NCBI GenBank assembly: GCA_021154885.1 | Contig: JAJKHS010000025.1 | Location: 20,001-84,000 of the forward strand | Source: Thermoanaerobaculum sp. | Lineage (GTDB): Bacteria; Acidobacteriota; Thermoanaerobaculia; Multivoradales; UBA5704 | Reading direction: 5' to 3' | Length of the DNA stretch: 64,000 bases | In this document: positions 56,947 to 64,000 of the stretch, one piece after another | How positions within the stretch are numbered: the stretch's first letter is position 1 | How the letters are laid out: every line of letters starts with the position of its first letter | Notes under the pieces: model-generated | Databases searched by the model: none | What the model saw: only the letters and a program-made list of their open reading frames with translations | Told to the model about the DNA's origin: nothing | Made by a program: the position numbers and the translations under genes

Positions 56947-58074
56947 TCAATTGTCTCTCACTTGGTCTCTCGCCTGTTCTCTCATCTGCCGGAACAGCCG
57001 GGGTGCGGGACCTTGCGCATCGGGCGCCACCCGCACGGCGTCGCCCGTCGTGGCCGCGCCGGGCGGCGCCAGGACCTCCACCTCGCCGCCGGCGGCGAGC
57101 GCCACCTGATAGTAGGTCACCGGGCCGGCGTAGCGCCGCTCGGTCACCCGGCCGGCGAGCGCCCTGGGGTCTCCGGCGCCCACGAAGGTCAGCGACTCGG
57201 GGCGGACGACGAGGTCCACCTCCTCGCCCGGCCCGGCGCCCGCCAGCTCCGGGGCCGGCGCCGCGGACCAGCGGACCGGGCCTGCCGCCGCGCCGGTCGG
57301 TCCCGAGAGGGCCGGGTGGGGCACCCAGACGGCGCCGTCCCCTTCCAGCACGCACGGGAGCACGCTCGCCCGGCCCACGAACGTCGCCACGAACCGGGTG
57401 GCCGGCCGCTCGTAGAGGTCCTCGGGACTCCCCACTTGGTGCAGGACGCCGCCGTGCAGCACCGCCACCCGGTCGCCCAGGTGGAAGGCCTCCTCCTGCT
57501 CGTGGGTGACCAGCACGGTGGTGATCCCCACCCGCTGGATGGCCCGCTTGAGCTCGCGGCGGGTGCGCTCGCGCAGGGTGGGGTCGAGGTTGGAGAGGGG
57601 CTCGTCGAGCAGCAGGACGCGGGGCTCGGGCGCCAAGGCCCGGGCCAGGGCCACCCGCTGCTGCTGGCCGCCCGAGATCTCCCCCACCCGCCGCCCCGCG
57701 AAGCCGGGGAGCTCCACCAGGTTCAGGGCCTCGGCCACCCGCCGGGCGCTGTCCACCTTCCCAGCGACGCCGGCGAGGCCGAAGGCCACGTTCTCGCCCA
57801 CCGTGAGATGGGGGAAGAGGGCGTAGTGCTGGAAGACCATGCCGAAATGCCGGCGCTCGGGAGGCAGGGCGGTGACGTCCGCGCTCTCCACCCGGATGCG
57901 GCCGCGGTCCGGCGCCTCGAAGCCGGCGATCAGGCGCAGGGCCGTGGTCTTGCCGCTGCCCGAGGGGCCCAGCAGGGCGAGGATCTCACCCTTCGCCACC
58001 TCCAGCGACAGGCCGCGGAGAACGGTCTGGGCGCCGAAGCTCTTGTCGAGCTGCTCCAGGGAGAGGAAGGCCAC
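56947..58074 (-). CDS. ABC transporter ATP-binding protein, FbpC/PotA-like
   Basis: 375 residues. Walker A GPSGSGKTTALRLIAGFEAP, Q-loop FGMVFQHYALFPHLTVGEN, signature ISGGQQQRVALARALAPEP, Walker B LLLDEPLSNLDP, H-loop LVTHEQEEAF, and a C-terminal TOBE-like regulatory region (LVVRPESLTFVG). It precedes the permease and follows the binding protein gene by 9 bp. Confidence 0.94.
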   Translation of the reverse strand: MAFLSLEQLDKSFGAQTVLRGLSLEVAKGEILALLGPSGSGKTTALRLIAGFEAPDRGRIRVESADVTALPPERRHFGMVFQHYALFPHLTVGENVAFGLAGVAGKVDSARRVAEALNLVELPGFAGRRVGEISGGQQQRVALARALAPEPRVLLLDEPLSNLDPTLRERTRRELKRAIQRVGITTVLVTHEQEEAFHLGDRVAVLHGGVLHQVGSPEDLYERPATRFVATFVGRASVLPCVLEGDGAVWVPHPALSGPTGAAAGPVRWSAAPAPELAGAGPGEEVDLVVRPESLTFVGAGDPRALAGRVTERRYAGPVTYYQVALAAGGEVEVLAPPGAATTGDAVRVAPDAQGPAPRLFRQMREQARDQVRDN

Positions 58075-58083
58075 GGGAAGGTC

Positions 58084-59115
58084 TCAATGGGCCGCGGCGC
58101 CGTGCCCGCGCACGGTGCGATCCCAGGTGGCCATCCACTGCTGGCCGTTCTTGACGATCAGGCCCCAGTCCACGTCGGCCGGCACCATCTCCTTCAAGAC
58201 CTCCTGTGCCCACTGCGGCAGCCGCTCCGGCGACAGGTCGGTGCGGGCCGGCAGGCGGAAGGCCTCGCGGGCCGCCAGCTCCTGCCCCTCGACGCTGCCC
58301 ACGAACTCGATGAACACCTTGGCCGTCTCCGGATGCTGAGCGTTCTTCACCAAGCCGATCGAGTCGTCGATCACCGGCGTGCCGCTCTTCGGGAAGTGGT
58401 AGCCCAGGGGGGCTCCCCGCTTCGCCTGCCAGAGCATGTCGGTGAGCTCCCAGACGGTGATCAGCCCCTCGGCGCGCTGGAGCTTCTCCATGAGCAGGGC
58501 GGGGTTCTGCACGTACTCCTTGGTCTGGCCGTCGAAGCGGCGCAGCCACTCCCAGCCGCGGTCAGGGGTCCCCGTCTCCTTGACCGAGCGGGCCAGGACC
58601 ATGCCGAAGAGGGTGCGCATGGTGCCGCTCGCCAGGGGGTCGCGGACCAGGATCTTCCCCTTCCAGCGCGGCTCGAGGAGGTCGTCCCAGTCCGCCGGCG
58701 CATCCTGGGGCGCCAGCTTCGCCGAGTTGTAGACCAGCACCGGGGCCGTGCGGTAGACCGCGAAGAAGAGGTTCCCGGGATCGCGGCTGCCCGCCGGAAT
58801 CGCGTCCGCCCACGTGGGCCGGTAGGGCGCCAGCAGCGCGGCACCGCGGATGAAGATGGTCTGCGGCCCGCCATACCAGACGTCGGCCTGCGGGTTGGCG
58901 CCCTCGGAGCGGATGCGGTCGTAGACCTCCTGCGAGCCCATGTCGAGCCAGCGGACGTCCACCTCCGGATGCTTCGCCTCGAAGGCCTTCTCCATCAGGG
59001 CCAGCAGGTCGCGCCCATGGGGGGAGTAGATCGTCAGGGGCTTGCGGCCGTCGCCGCAGCTCGCGGCGAGCAGGGCCAGCACGGCCGTCACGATCAGAGA
59101 GCGGAGTCGGTTCAT
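58084..59115 (-). CDS. Extracellular solute-binding lipoprotein, iron-type
   Basis: 343-residue lipoprotein: lipobox in VLALLAASC. A type II periplasmic binding fold of the iron/thiamine class: LTIYSPHGRDLLALMEKAFEAKHPEVDVRWLDMGSQEV, ADVWYGGPQTIFIRGA, YRTAPVLVYNSAKL, KGKILVRDPLASGTMRTLFG. Binds substrate outside the inner membrane for the downstream permease. Family comparisons suggest iron; the metal ligand set could not be fixed by eye. Confidence 0.92.
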   Translation of the reverse strand: MNRLRSLIVTAVLALLAASCGDGRKPLTIYSPHGRDLLALMEKAFEAKHPEVDVRWLDMGSQEVYDRIRSEGANPQADVWYGGPQTIFIRGAALLAPYRPTWADAIPAGSRDPGNLFFAVYRTAPVLVYNSAKLAPQDAPADWDDLLEPRWKGKILVRDPLASGTMRTLFGMVLARSVKETGTPDRGWEWLRRFDGQTKEYVQNPALLMEKLQRAEGLITVWELTDMLWQAKRGAPLGYHFPKSGTPVIDDSIGLVKNAQHPETAKVFIEFVGSVEGQELAAREAFRLPARTDLSPERLPQWAQEVLKEMVPADVDWGLIVKNGQQWMATWDRTVRGHGAAAH

Positions 59116-59127
59116 GAGTGAATCAGT

Positions 59128-61761
59128 CTATCCGCTTTTCGGTACGGCCTTCCCGAGAGCCAGCAGGTTGGCGAACAGCCGGTAGGCCCCGGGCACGCCG
59201 GCCGGGAGCTGGCGGAAGAGGGCGAGGCCGGTGTAGACGTAGACGCCCTTGCCGGTTTTCGCCACCAGCAGGCCGCCCTTGAGGTCCGGGGTGTCCGGGT
59301 CCTTCATCGACAGCAGCGGCATGTAGGCCGGGTCCCAGGTGTGGGCGAAGCTGAGCCCGCGCTCCTGCACCCACCCCTCCCAGTCCCCGGGCCCGATCTT
59401 GTTGGGCACGTTGAAGACCGGGCTTATCGAGTCGAGGATCTGCACGGCCGCCGTCTCGTCCGTCACCCGGTCGGGCGGCCGGGAGAGCTCGAGCGGGTAA
59501 GGGGCGAACTTGCCCTCGAAATAGCCGGTCTGCTGGTACTGGACGATCACCAACCCGCCGTTGCGGGCGTAGTCGAGCAGCCGGCGGTTGGCGCGCAGTA
59601 GGGCCGGATCGGTCTCGTAGGCGCGGCTGCCGATGACAATCGCGTCGTAGCGCCCGAGGTCCCCTGACTGGAGCTGCTCGGCCTCCAGCAGCTCGATTGG
59701 CACCCCGACCTGGCGCAGGAATTCGGGGACGCGGTCCGAGGCGCCCCGCACGTAGCCCACCCGCTTCAAGGCGGGCAGGCGCAGGTCGGCGGTCTGCACC
59801 GCCACCTCGGCCGGCACCGGCCGTGGGGTGGCGCGGATATGGGGATAGTCGATGACCGGCACGGCGACGTCGAACCGGCGGCCGTCGTCCAGCACCGCCG
59901 CGAGCTTCAGGCTGGCGCGGCCGGGTTTCAGCTCCTTCGGCGACTGGAGGACGAGCTCCAGGTCGAGCGGCTCGTTGGCGGCGGCCAGGGAGAAGACCTG
60001 CGGCGCGACGGTAATTCCAGCGGTATCGGCCCCGGCCTCCAGCCGGCCGTGCAGCGGAGACTTCGAGTGAGAGGTGAGCGTCACCTTGAGCCGGCGGGGC
60101 TCGCGGCTCTGGATGGGCCAGACCAGGATGCCGTCCGCCGCTGCCACCTCCACCTCCGGTACCACCCGTAGCGGCCGGCGCACCTCGCCGACCGACTGGT
60201 TGCGGTGCAGGTGGACCACCTCCCGCTCCAGGGTCACGGGCACGCTGTCGAGAGTGAAGCTGAAGCGGGCGGTGAGCGGCGGCGGGCCGAAGGGCAGGCC
60301 GCGCTCGGCGGCCGTGGCCGCGGACCAGTCGTAGAGGCTCCCCTGCATGGGCTTGCGAAGGAAGTAGGGGATTGTCGGCGGCGCCGAGGCCGGCACGGCG
60401 GGCTTGAGGTCCCAGGTGCCGAGGGCGCCCGGCGCCAGATCCTTGGCTTCTCCGGCGAAGGGCTGGCTGCCCCACTCCGGAGCCGGCACCAGCGCCACCG
60501 CCACGCCGACGAGAGCATGGGTGCCGTCGTTCCAGAGCGCGGCCTGCACGGGGAGCTCCGCTCCCGGCGTCAGCTCCTCCGGGTCGGTGGTGGTGGCGTC
60601 CACCGCCAGGTTCGCGGCGGCGGCGAGGCCGGCCGCGGCGATGGCGATCTTCTCGCCGATCAGCTCGCGCACGGGGCGGTCCTCCTCGGCAAGCGCGGAT
60701 TGCACCGTCTGAAGATCCTTCAGGATTTCGAGGAAGGCCGGCACGGCCGCGTCGAGATGCGCGGGATTGAGCGCTGCCCGCGCCCGCTCGGCCGCAGCCT
60801 GCGCCGCGTCCAGGCGCTCCTGGGCGCTCCTTCGGCGGCCGGCGTCGGCGACGGTCGCCGCGAGCGAGGAGAGGCGCGTGTCGATGCCGTCGAAGAGATC
60901 CTTGGCCTCCTTGCCCTGGCCCCCCTGCACCCAGGCGACCCGGGTCTGCTGCGGTCCCAGGCGCTGGATCTGCCCCATATCCTGCGAGCGGTGCTGACTG
61001 CGGCTCGCCATGGCGAGCTGGAACATCGACTTGCCCGCCAGCGGGTCGATGCCGCCGGTCGACAAGGTGATGGTGCTGGCGTTCGGGTCGAAGTAGGTCG
61101 AGCGGTAGAGGACTGCGGGCGTCCAGGGAGAGAGCCCTTCGGCCGTGAGCTGCGGCAGGGCCTGGGGATCGCCCGCCAGGGGGAAGGCCGCGTAGGCGGT
61201 CACCCCGGCGGCCTGATGCTGGCCGTGGTTGGGGTGGGGGACCCCAGGAAAGACGGAGACCACGACCTGCGGCCTGAAGCGCCGGATCACCCGCACGGCG
61301 TCATCCACCAGCACGTCCTTCGGCCAGAGGCGGAGGGTCTCGTCGAGCGAGCGGGTGTAGCCGAAGTCGAAGGCGCGGGCGAAGAACTGCCGGCCGCCAT
61401 CCACGGCGCGGGCGGCCAGCAGCTCGCGGCTGCGCAGCAAGCCCAGGCCCACCCCCAGCTCCGGGCCGATGACGTTCTGCCCCCCCTCGCCCCGGCTCAG
61501 GGAGAGGTAGGCCGCATCGCCCCCCATGCCCCGGGAGACGAGGGCGATCAGCGACGTGTCCTCGTCGTCCGGATGGGCGCCAATCACCAGCAGCCGCTTG
61601 TTCGTCGACAGCCTGGCGAGGGTGCGGTCGACCTCCGCCACGCCGCCCGTCGTCGCCGGCTCCAGCGGCGGGGGAGCGAGCTGCGCCGACGGCGCCGACG
61701 GCAGGAGCAGGGCCAGGAGGAGGAAGAGGGCGGAAACGGGTTTCGCGATTCGTCGCGTCAT
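59128..61761 (-). CDS. Large secreted PIG-L (LmbE-like) deacetylase
   Basis: 877-residue exported protein with signal peptide (ALFLLLALLLPSAPSAQ). N-terminal PIG-L domain (about 45-330): zinc motif GAHPDDED, LSLSRGEGGQNVIGPELG, RELLAARAVDGG, and the third ligand region VPHPNHGQHQAAG. This class deacetylates N-acetylglucosamine derivatives. The C-terminal 500 residues are a beta-rich extension with a Rossmann-like YDAIVIGSRAYETDPALL and GKGVYVYTGLALFRQLPAG near the end. Length far exceeds single-domain PIG-L proteins, as usual in Acidobacteria and Bacteroidetes. The gene starts 13 bp upstream of the ABC operon's binding-protein gene. Confidence 0.92.
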   Translation of the reverse strand: MTRRIAKPVSALFLLLALLLPSAPSAQLAPPPLEPATTGGVAEVDRTLARLSTNKRLLVIGAHPDDEDTSLIALVSRGMGGDAAYLSLSRGEGGQNVIGPELGVGLGLLRSRELLAARAVDGGRQFFARAFDFGYTRSLDETLRLWPKDVLVDDAVRVIRRFRPQVVVSVFPGVPHPNHGQHQAAGVTAYAAFPLAGDPQALPQLTAEGLSPWTPAVLYRSTYFDPNASTITLSTGGIDPLAGKSMFQLAMASRSQHRSQDMGQIQRLGPQQTRVAWVQGGQGKEAKDLFDGIDTRLSSLAATVADAGRRRSAQERLDAAQAAAERARAALNPAHLDAAVPAFLEILKDLQTVQSALAEEDRPVRELIGEKIAIAAAGLAAAANLAVDATTTDPEELTPGAELPVQAALWNDGTHALVGVAVALVPAPEWGSQPFAGEAKDLAPGALGTWDLKPAVPASAPPTIPYFLRKPMQGSLYDWSAATAAERGLPFGPPPLTARFSFTLDSVPVTLEREVVHLHRNQSVGEVRRPLRVVPEVEVAAADGILVWPIQSREPRRLKVTLTSHSKSPLHGRLEAGADTAGITVAPQVFSLAAANEPLDLELVLQSPKELKPGRASLKLAAVLDDGRRFDVAVPVIDYPHIRATPRPVPAEVAVQTADLRLPALKRVGYVRGASDRVPEFLRQVGVPIELLEAEQLQSGDLGRYDAIVIGSRAYETDPALLRANRRLLDYARNGGLVIVQYQQTGYFEGKFAPYPLELSRPPDRVTDETAAVQILDSISPVFNVPNKIGPGDWEGWVQERGLSFAHTWDPAYMPLLSMKDPDTPDLKGGLLVAKTGKGVYVYTGLALFRQLPAGVPGAYRLFANLLALGKAVPKSG

Positions 61762-61857
61762 ATCTTCAGGGCTCCGCTGAGGGTTCAGGCACCGCGGGAG
61801 TCTAGCAGGGGTTGCCGCGAGCCCACCTCACCCTCGGTCCCCATACGCGCTAACTTG

Positions 61858-61983
61858 GCTTAGGGTAGGGGCGGGTCTGGACGGGTGGTTGGGGGCGCGA
61901 CCCGCCCTGCCACGGCGAGATCGCCCTCCCCCAAGGCGGGTCGAGCCCCCAACCACCCGTCCAGACCCGCCCCTACCCTAAGC
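61858..61983. repeat. 126-bp palindromic element, copy 2
   Basis: Same ends as copy 1 at 17951: GCTTAGGGTAGGGGCGGGTC at the left and GACCCGCCCCTACCCTAAGC at the right. The inner pair is GGTTGGGGGCGCGACCCGCC against GGCGGGTCGAGCCCCCAACC. Lies between the PIG-L gene and the beta-helix gene, in a 420-bp intergenic region where nothing else was seen. Confidence 0.92.
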
Positions 61984-62182
61984 AGCGAGAAGGGCACACC
62001 ACTGCGAGTCTCATCATTCGTTCTAGACGCTTCCATCCCGTCTTCCGTAAACCTTTCAGAAGCGCACGAGAACGAGCAGCTTGGACCTCGGCGTCGGTAC
62101 GATCCAAGCGTGGAATCCTAGGCAGCCGCGCGCCGGAGACTCCGATCAAATTTTTGCGAGCGATCTCGCAGGAGAAACGATC

Positions 62183-63700
62183 ATGATGCGCAGAATTCTG
62201 AGGGTATTCACCACCGCGGCCGTCTCCCTGGCCGTGTGGGCAGCCGCGTCGGCCGTCCAGGCCGCGGTCTTCATCCCCACCAAGACCACCGACTCCGCCG
62301 GCGGCGCCTGCACGCCGCAGGACTGCTCGCTGCGCGAAGCCATCCTCGCCGCCAACCAGAACCCCGGCGACGACGTCATCCTCCTCCACGCCGGCACCTA
62401 CACCCTGACGATCCCCGGCACCGGCGAGGACCTCGGCGCCACGGGCGACCTGGACGTCCAGGGCAACCTCGTCCTGCTGGGCGACGGTGCCGTCAGCACC
62501 ATCATCGACGGCGGCGGCCTCGATCGTATCTTCCAGGTGCCCGACGGCGTGACGGTCGAGATCCGCGACGTCACCCTGCGCAACGGCAAGGCCCCGGGGC
62601 TCGGCGGCGCCATCCTCAACGCCGGCAGCCTGACGCTCCTGCGCAGCATCGTCACCGGCAACGCCAGCGTCGCGGGGCCGGAAGGACCAGGATTCGGCGG
62701 CGGCCTCTACTCCAACGGCAACCACGCCTCGCTGGCGATGACCCAGAGCGCGATCGCGAACAACAGCTCGCTGCGCGGCGGCGGCGGTCTGGCGGCCGGC
62801 GGCGCCGTGAACCTCGCCAACGTCACGGTCTCGAACAATCACGCCGACGCCGACTTCGGCGGCGGCCTCTATATCTACGGCACCGCCCACGCCACCATCA
62901 ACAACATCACAGTCGTGGAAAACAGCGCCCTCCGGGGCGGCGGCCTGCTGGTGGAGAACAACGCCTTCATCGGCATCGCGCCGGTGATCTCCAACTCCAT
63001 CATCGCCGGCAATATCGCAGGCTCCCAGCCCGACTGCTGGGGGCCGGTCGACTCCAGCTACAACTATATCGGCTCCGCCGACAGCGCCTGCCTCGGCCCC
63101 TCCGCGGCCAACCACGACCAGGTGAACTCGTCGATCCCCATCAAGATCGGCGGCCTGCAATTCGTCGGTGGGCCGACCCCGGTCCGCCCCCTGGGTCCTG
63201 GCAGTCCCGCGCTTGACAACGGCAACCCGGCGGCACCCGGCTCGGGTGGCCGCGCCTGCGAGGCCACCGACCAGCGCGGTGCCGCGCGACCGGGGATCCG
63301 GAACACGGGCACGCCTCTCTGCGATATCGGCGCCTACGAGGCGACCAGCGCCTGCGTAGCCGGCGGTAGCATCCTCTGCCTCTCCGCCAACCGCTTCCTG
63401 GTGACCGCCGCCTGGAAGACCGCCGCCGGTCTCACCGGCTCCGCCCAAGGGGTCGAGCTCACCCCGGACAGCGGCTACTTCTGGTTCTTCAGCCCGTCGA
63501 ACGTGGAGCTGACCCTCAAGGTGCTCAACGCCTGCAGCCTCAACAACCGGTTCTGGGTCTTCCTCAGCGGTCTGACCGATGTGGAGGTGACCGTCACGGT
63601 GACCGACACCAGGACGGGAACGGTCAAGATCTACACCAACCCCGAGGGACAGACGTTCAAGACCGTGCTGGACACCGGCGCCTTCGGCACCTGTCCGTGA
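62183..63700 (+). CDS. Secreted parallel beta-helix protein with CSLREA motif
   Basis: 505-residue exported protein. Signal peptide (FTTAAVSLAVWAAASAVQA); CSLREAILAANQNPGDDVILL is the CSLREA-domain start, and repeated glycine/asparagine-rich coils such as GGGLYSNGNHASLAMTQSAIANNSSLRGGGGLAAGG mark a right-handed beta helix with choice-of-anchor Q-like spacing. The last 110 residues (CLSANRFLVTAAWKT, GYFWFFSPSNVELTLKVLNACSLNNRFWVFLSGLTDVEVTVTVTDTRTGTVKIYTNP) form a module common in Thermoanaerobaculia secreted proteins. ATG 62183 follows AGGAGAA. Surface adhesin or sorting is likely; no enzyme function seen. Confidence 0.88.
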   Translation: MMRRILRVFTTAAVSLAVWAAASAVQAAVFIPTKTTDSAGGACTPQDCSLREAILAANQNPGDDVILLHAGTYTLTIPGTGEDLGATGDLDVQGNLVLLGDGAVSTIIDGGGLDRIFQVPDGVTVEIRDVTLRNGKAPGLGGAILNAGSLTLLRSIVTGNASVAGPEGPGFGGGLYSNGNHASLAMTQSAIANNSSLRGGGGLAAGGAVNLANVTVSNNHADADFGGGLYIYGTAHATINNITVVENSALRGGGLLVENNAFIGIAPVISNSIIAGNIAGSQPDCWGPVDSSYNYIGSADSACLGPSAANHDQVNSSIPIKIGGLQFVGGPTPVRPLGPGSPALDNGNPAAPGSGGRACEATDQRGAARPGIRNTGTPLCDIGAYEATSACVAGGSILCLSANRFLVTAAWKTAAGLTGSAQGVELTPDSGYFWFFSPSNVELTLKVLNACSLNNRFWVFLSGLTDVEVTVTVTDTRTGTVKIYTNPEGQTFKTVLDTGAFGTCP

Positions 63701-63709
63701 CGGAGGATT

Positions 63710-63748
63710 GACCCGCGACGGCGCTGCCGGAGCGGGTCTTTGCCTTTT
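63710..63748 (+). terminator. Intrinsic terminator after beta-helix gene
   Basis: Stem GACCCGC / GCGGGTC with an inner CGGC-GCT-GCCG hairpin, followed by TTTGCCTTTT. It starts 10 bp after the stop of the beta-helix gene. Confidence 0.7.
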
Positions 63749-63963
63749 CGGCGCGCCCCCGAAGAGCCAGAGCCTGGCACCGGCTCCTGGCTCCAGCGGC
63801 TGCGGCCGGTCGGCATCGACTCAGTCCGGCTCAGCTCAAGGTGAGTTTCTCTTTCTACATTGAAAAGCCCAGACCAGATCCCTGCACGTCCATCCATTAC
63901 CTGGATAGACCACGAGCGAAAATAGTTGTAAGACGCGAGCGAGTTTTTCCGTCTTTATAGGGT

Positions 63964-64000
63964 ATGGCCAGAAAACTTCGCTTCATCCCCGACCCTCACA
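63964..64000 (+). CDS. 5' end of probable REP-associated/Y1 transposase (partial)
   Basis: The window ends 12 codons into an ORF reading MARKLRFIPDPH. That opening matches the start of IS200/REP-type (Y1) transposase proteins common in Acidobacteria. The upstream 100 bp are AT-richer than the rest of the window. Too short to confirm; included because two palindromic repeat copies are present in the window. Confidence 0.3.
   Translation, partial: MARKLRFIPDPH

Noticed and set aside
61984-62182. Additional ORF or promoter-like element
   Set aside because: Only weak signals; no start, ribosome-binding site or family match.

Overview
The window is about 64 kb of very GC-rich bacterial chromosome from a Gram-negative organism: it carries TamA/TamB, outer-membrane barrels, lipoproteins, FecR-type and IPTL-CTERM-like surface proteins. 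The gene mix fits Acidobacteriota, perhaps class Thermoanaerobaculia: secreted matrixin, CSLREA/choice-of-anchor beta-helix protein with a typical C-terminal module, caspase-like protease, bufferin cluster, DUF11 proteins and TIR-nSTAND-WD40 protein. This is an inference from gene content; there is no 16S or marker set. Most long ORFs in the supplied track are shadows caused by high GC.

Layout. (1) 1-7.3 kb: the 5' part of a lipopeptide NRPS (FAAL-ACP-C-A-PCP-C, minus strand, running off the window), divergent from an SbnA-type diaminopropionate-pathway synthase. (2) 7.4-8.1 kb: a degenerate 20-bp tandem array, then a small Cys-rich lipoprotein gene missing from the ORF track. (3) 8.1-11.9 kb: a tight three-gene operon of alpha/beta-hydrolase, caspase-like protease and an unknown protein that shares a short module with the caspase; this is the best candidate for an undescribed system. 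(4) 12-16.1 kb: an amidohydrolase, a bufferin-type RiPP metallophore cluster (precursor, MNIO enzyme, partner) and a DUF420 protein. (5) 16.2-25.6 kb: EttA, secreted proteins including a matrixin protease, SrkA kinase, a glycine-zipper protein, a cystathionine beta-synthase-like enzyme, an ABM monooxygenase, a DUF3179 lipoprotein and an RHH-like regulator with a palindromic operator. (6) 25.7-32.3 kb: YihY-family membrane protein, TamA and TamB. (7) 32.3-40.8 kb: a Mut7-C gene overlapping tRNA-Glu, an FHA-GAF adenylate cyclase, a UPF0175/DUF3368 toxin-antitoxin pair with a frameshifted toxin, an oxidoreductase remnant, a 21-bp tandem array and a large TIR-nSTAND1-WD40 protein. (8) 40.9-46.2 kb: a translationally coupled TPR-barrel/FecR/FG-GAP-DUF11 surface module. 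(9) 46.2-53.9 kb: glyoxalase, amidase-GerMN-MurI, UppS, ankyrin protein, a winged-helix regulator with membrane partner, SufE and a rhodanese. (10) 54-61.8 kb: an iron-type ABC importer with an MFS transporter and a large PIG-L deacetylase. (11) 62-64 kb: a secreted beta-helix protein and the first codons of a probable REP-type transposase.

Two copies of a 125-bp near-perfect palindrome (17.95 and 61.86 kb), a separate family of C-rich intergenic palindromes, and two unrelated degenerate tandem arrays give the region an unusual repeat load. Coordinates were read by eye; starts were adjusted from the track where a ribosome-binding site or domain boundary argued for it.
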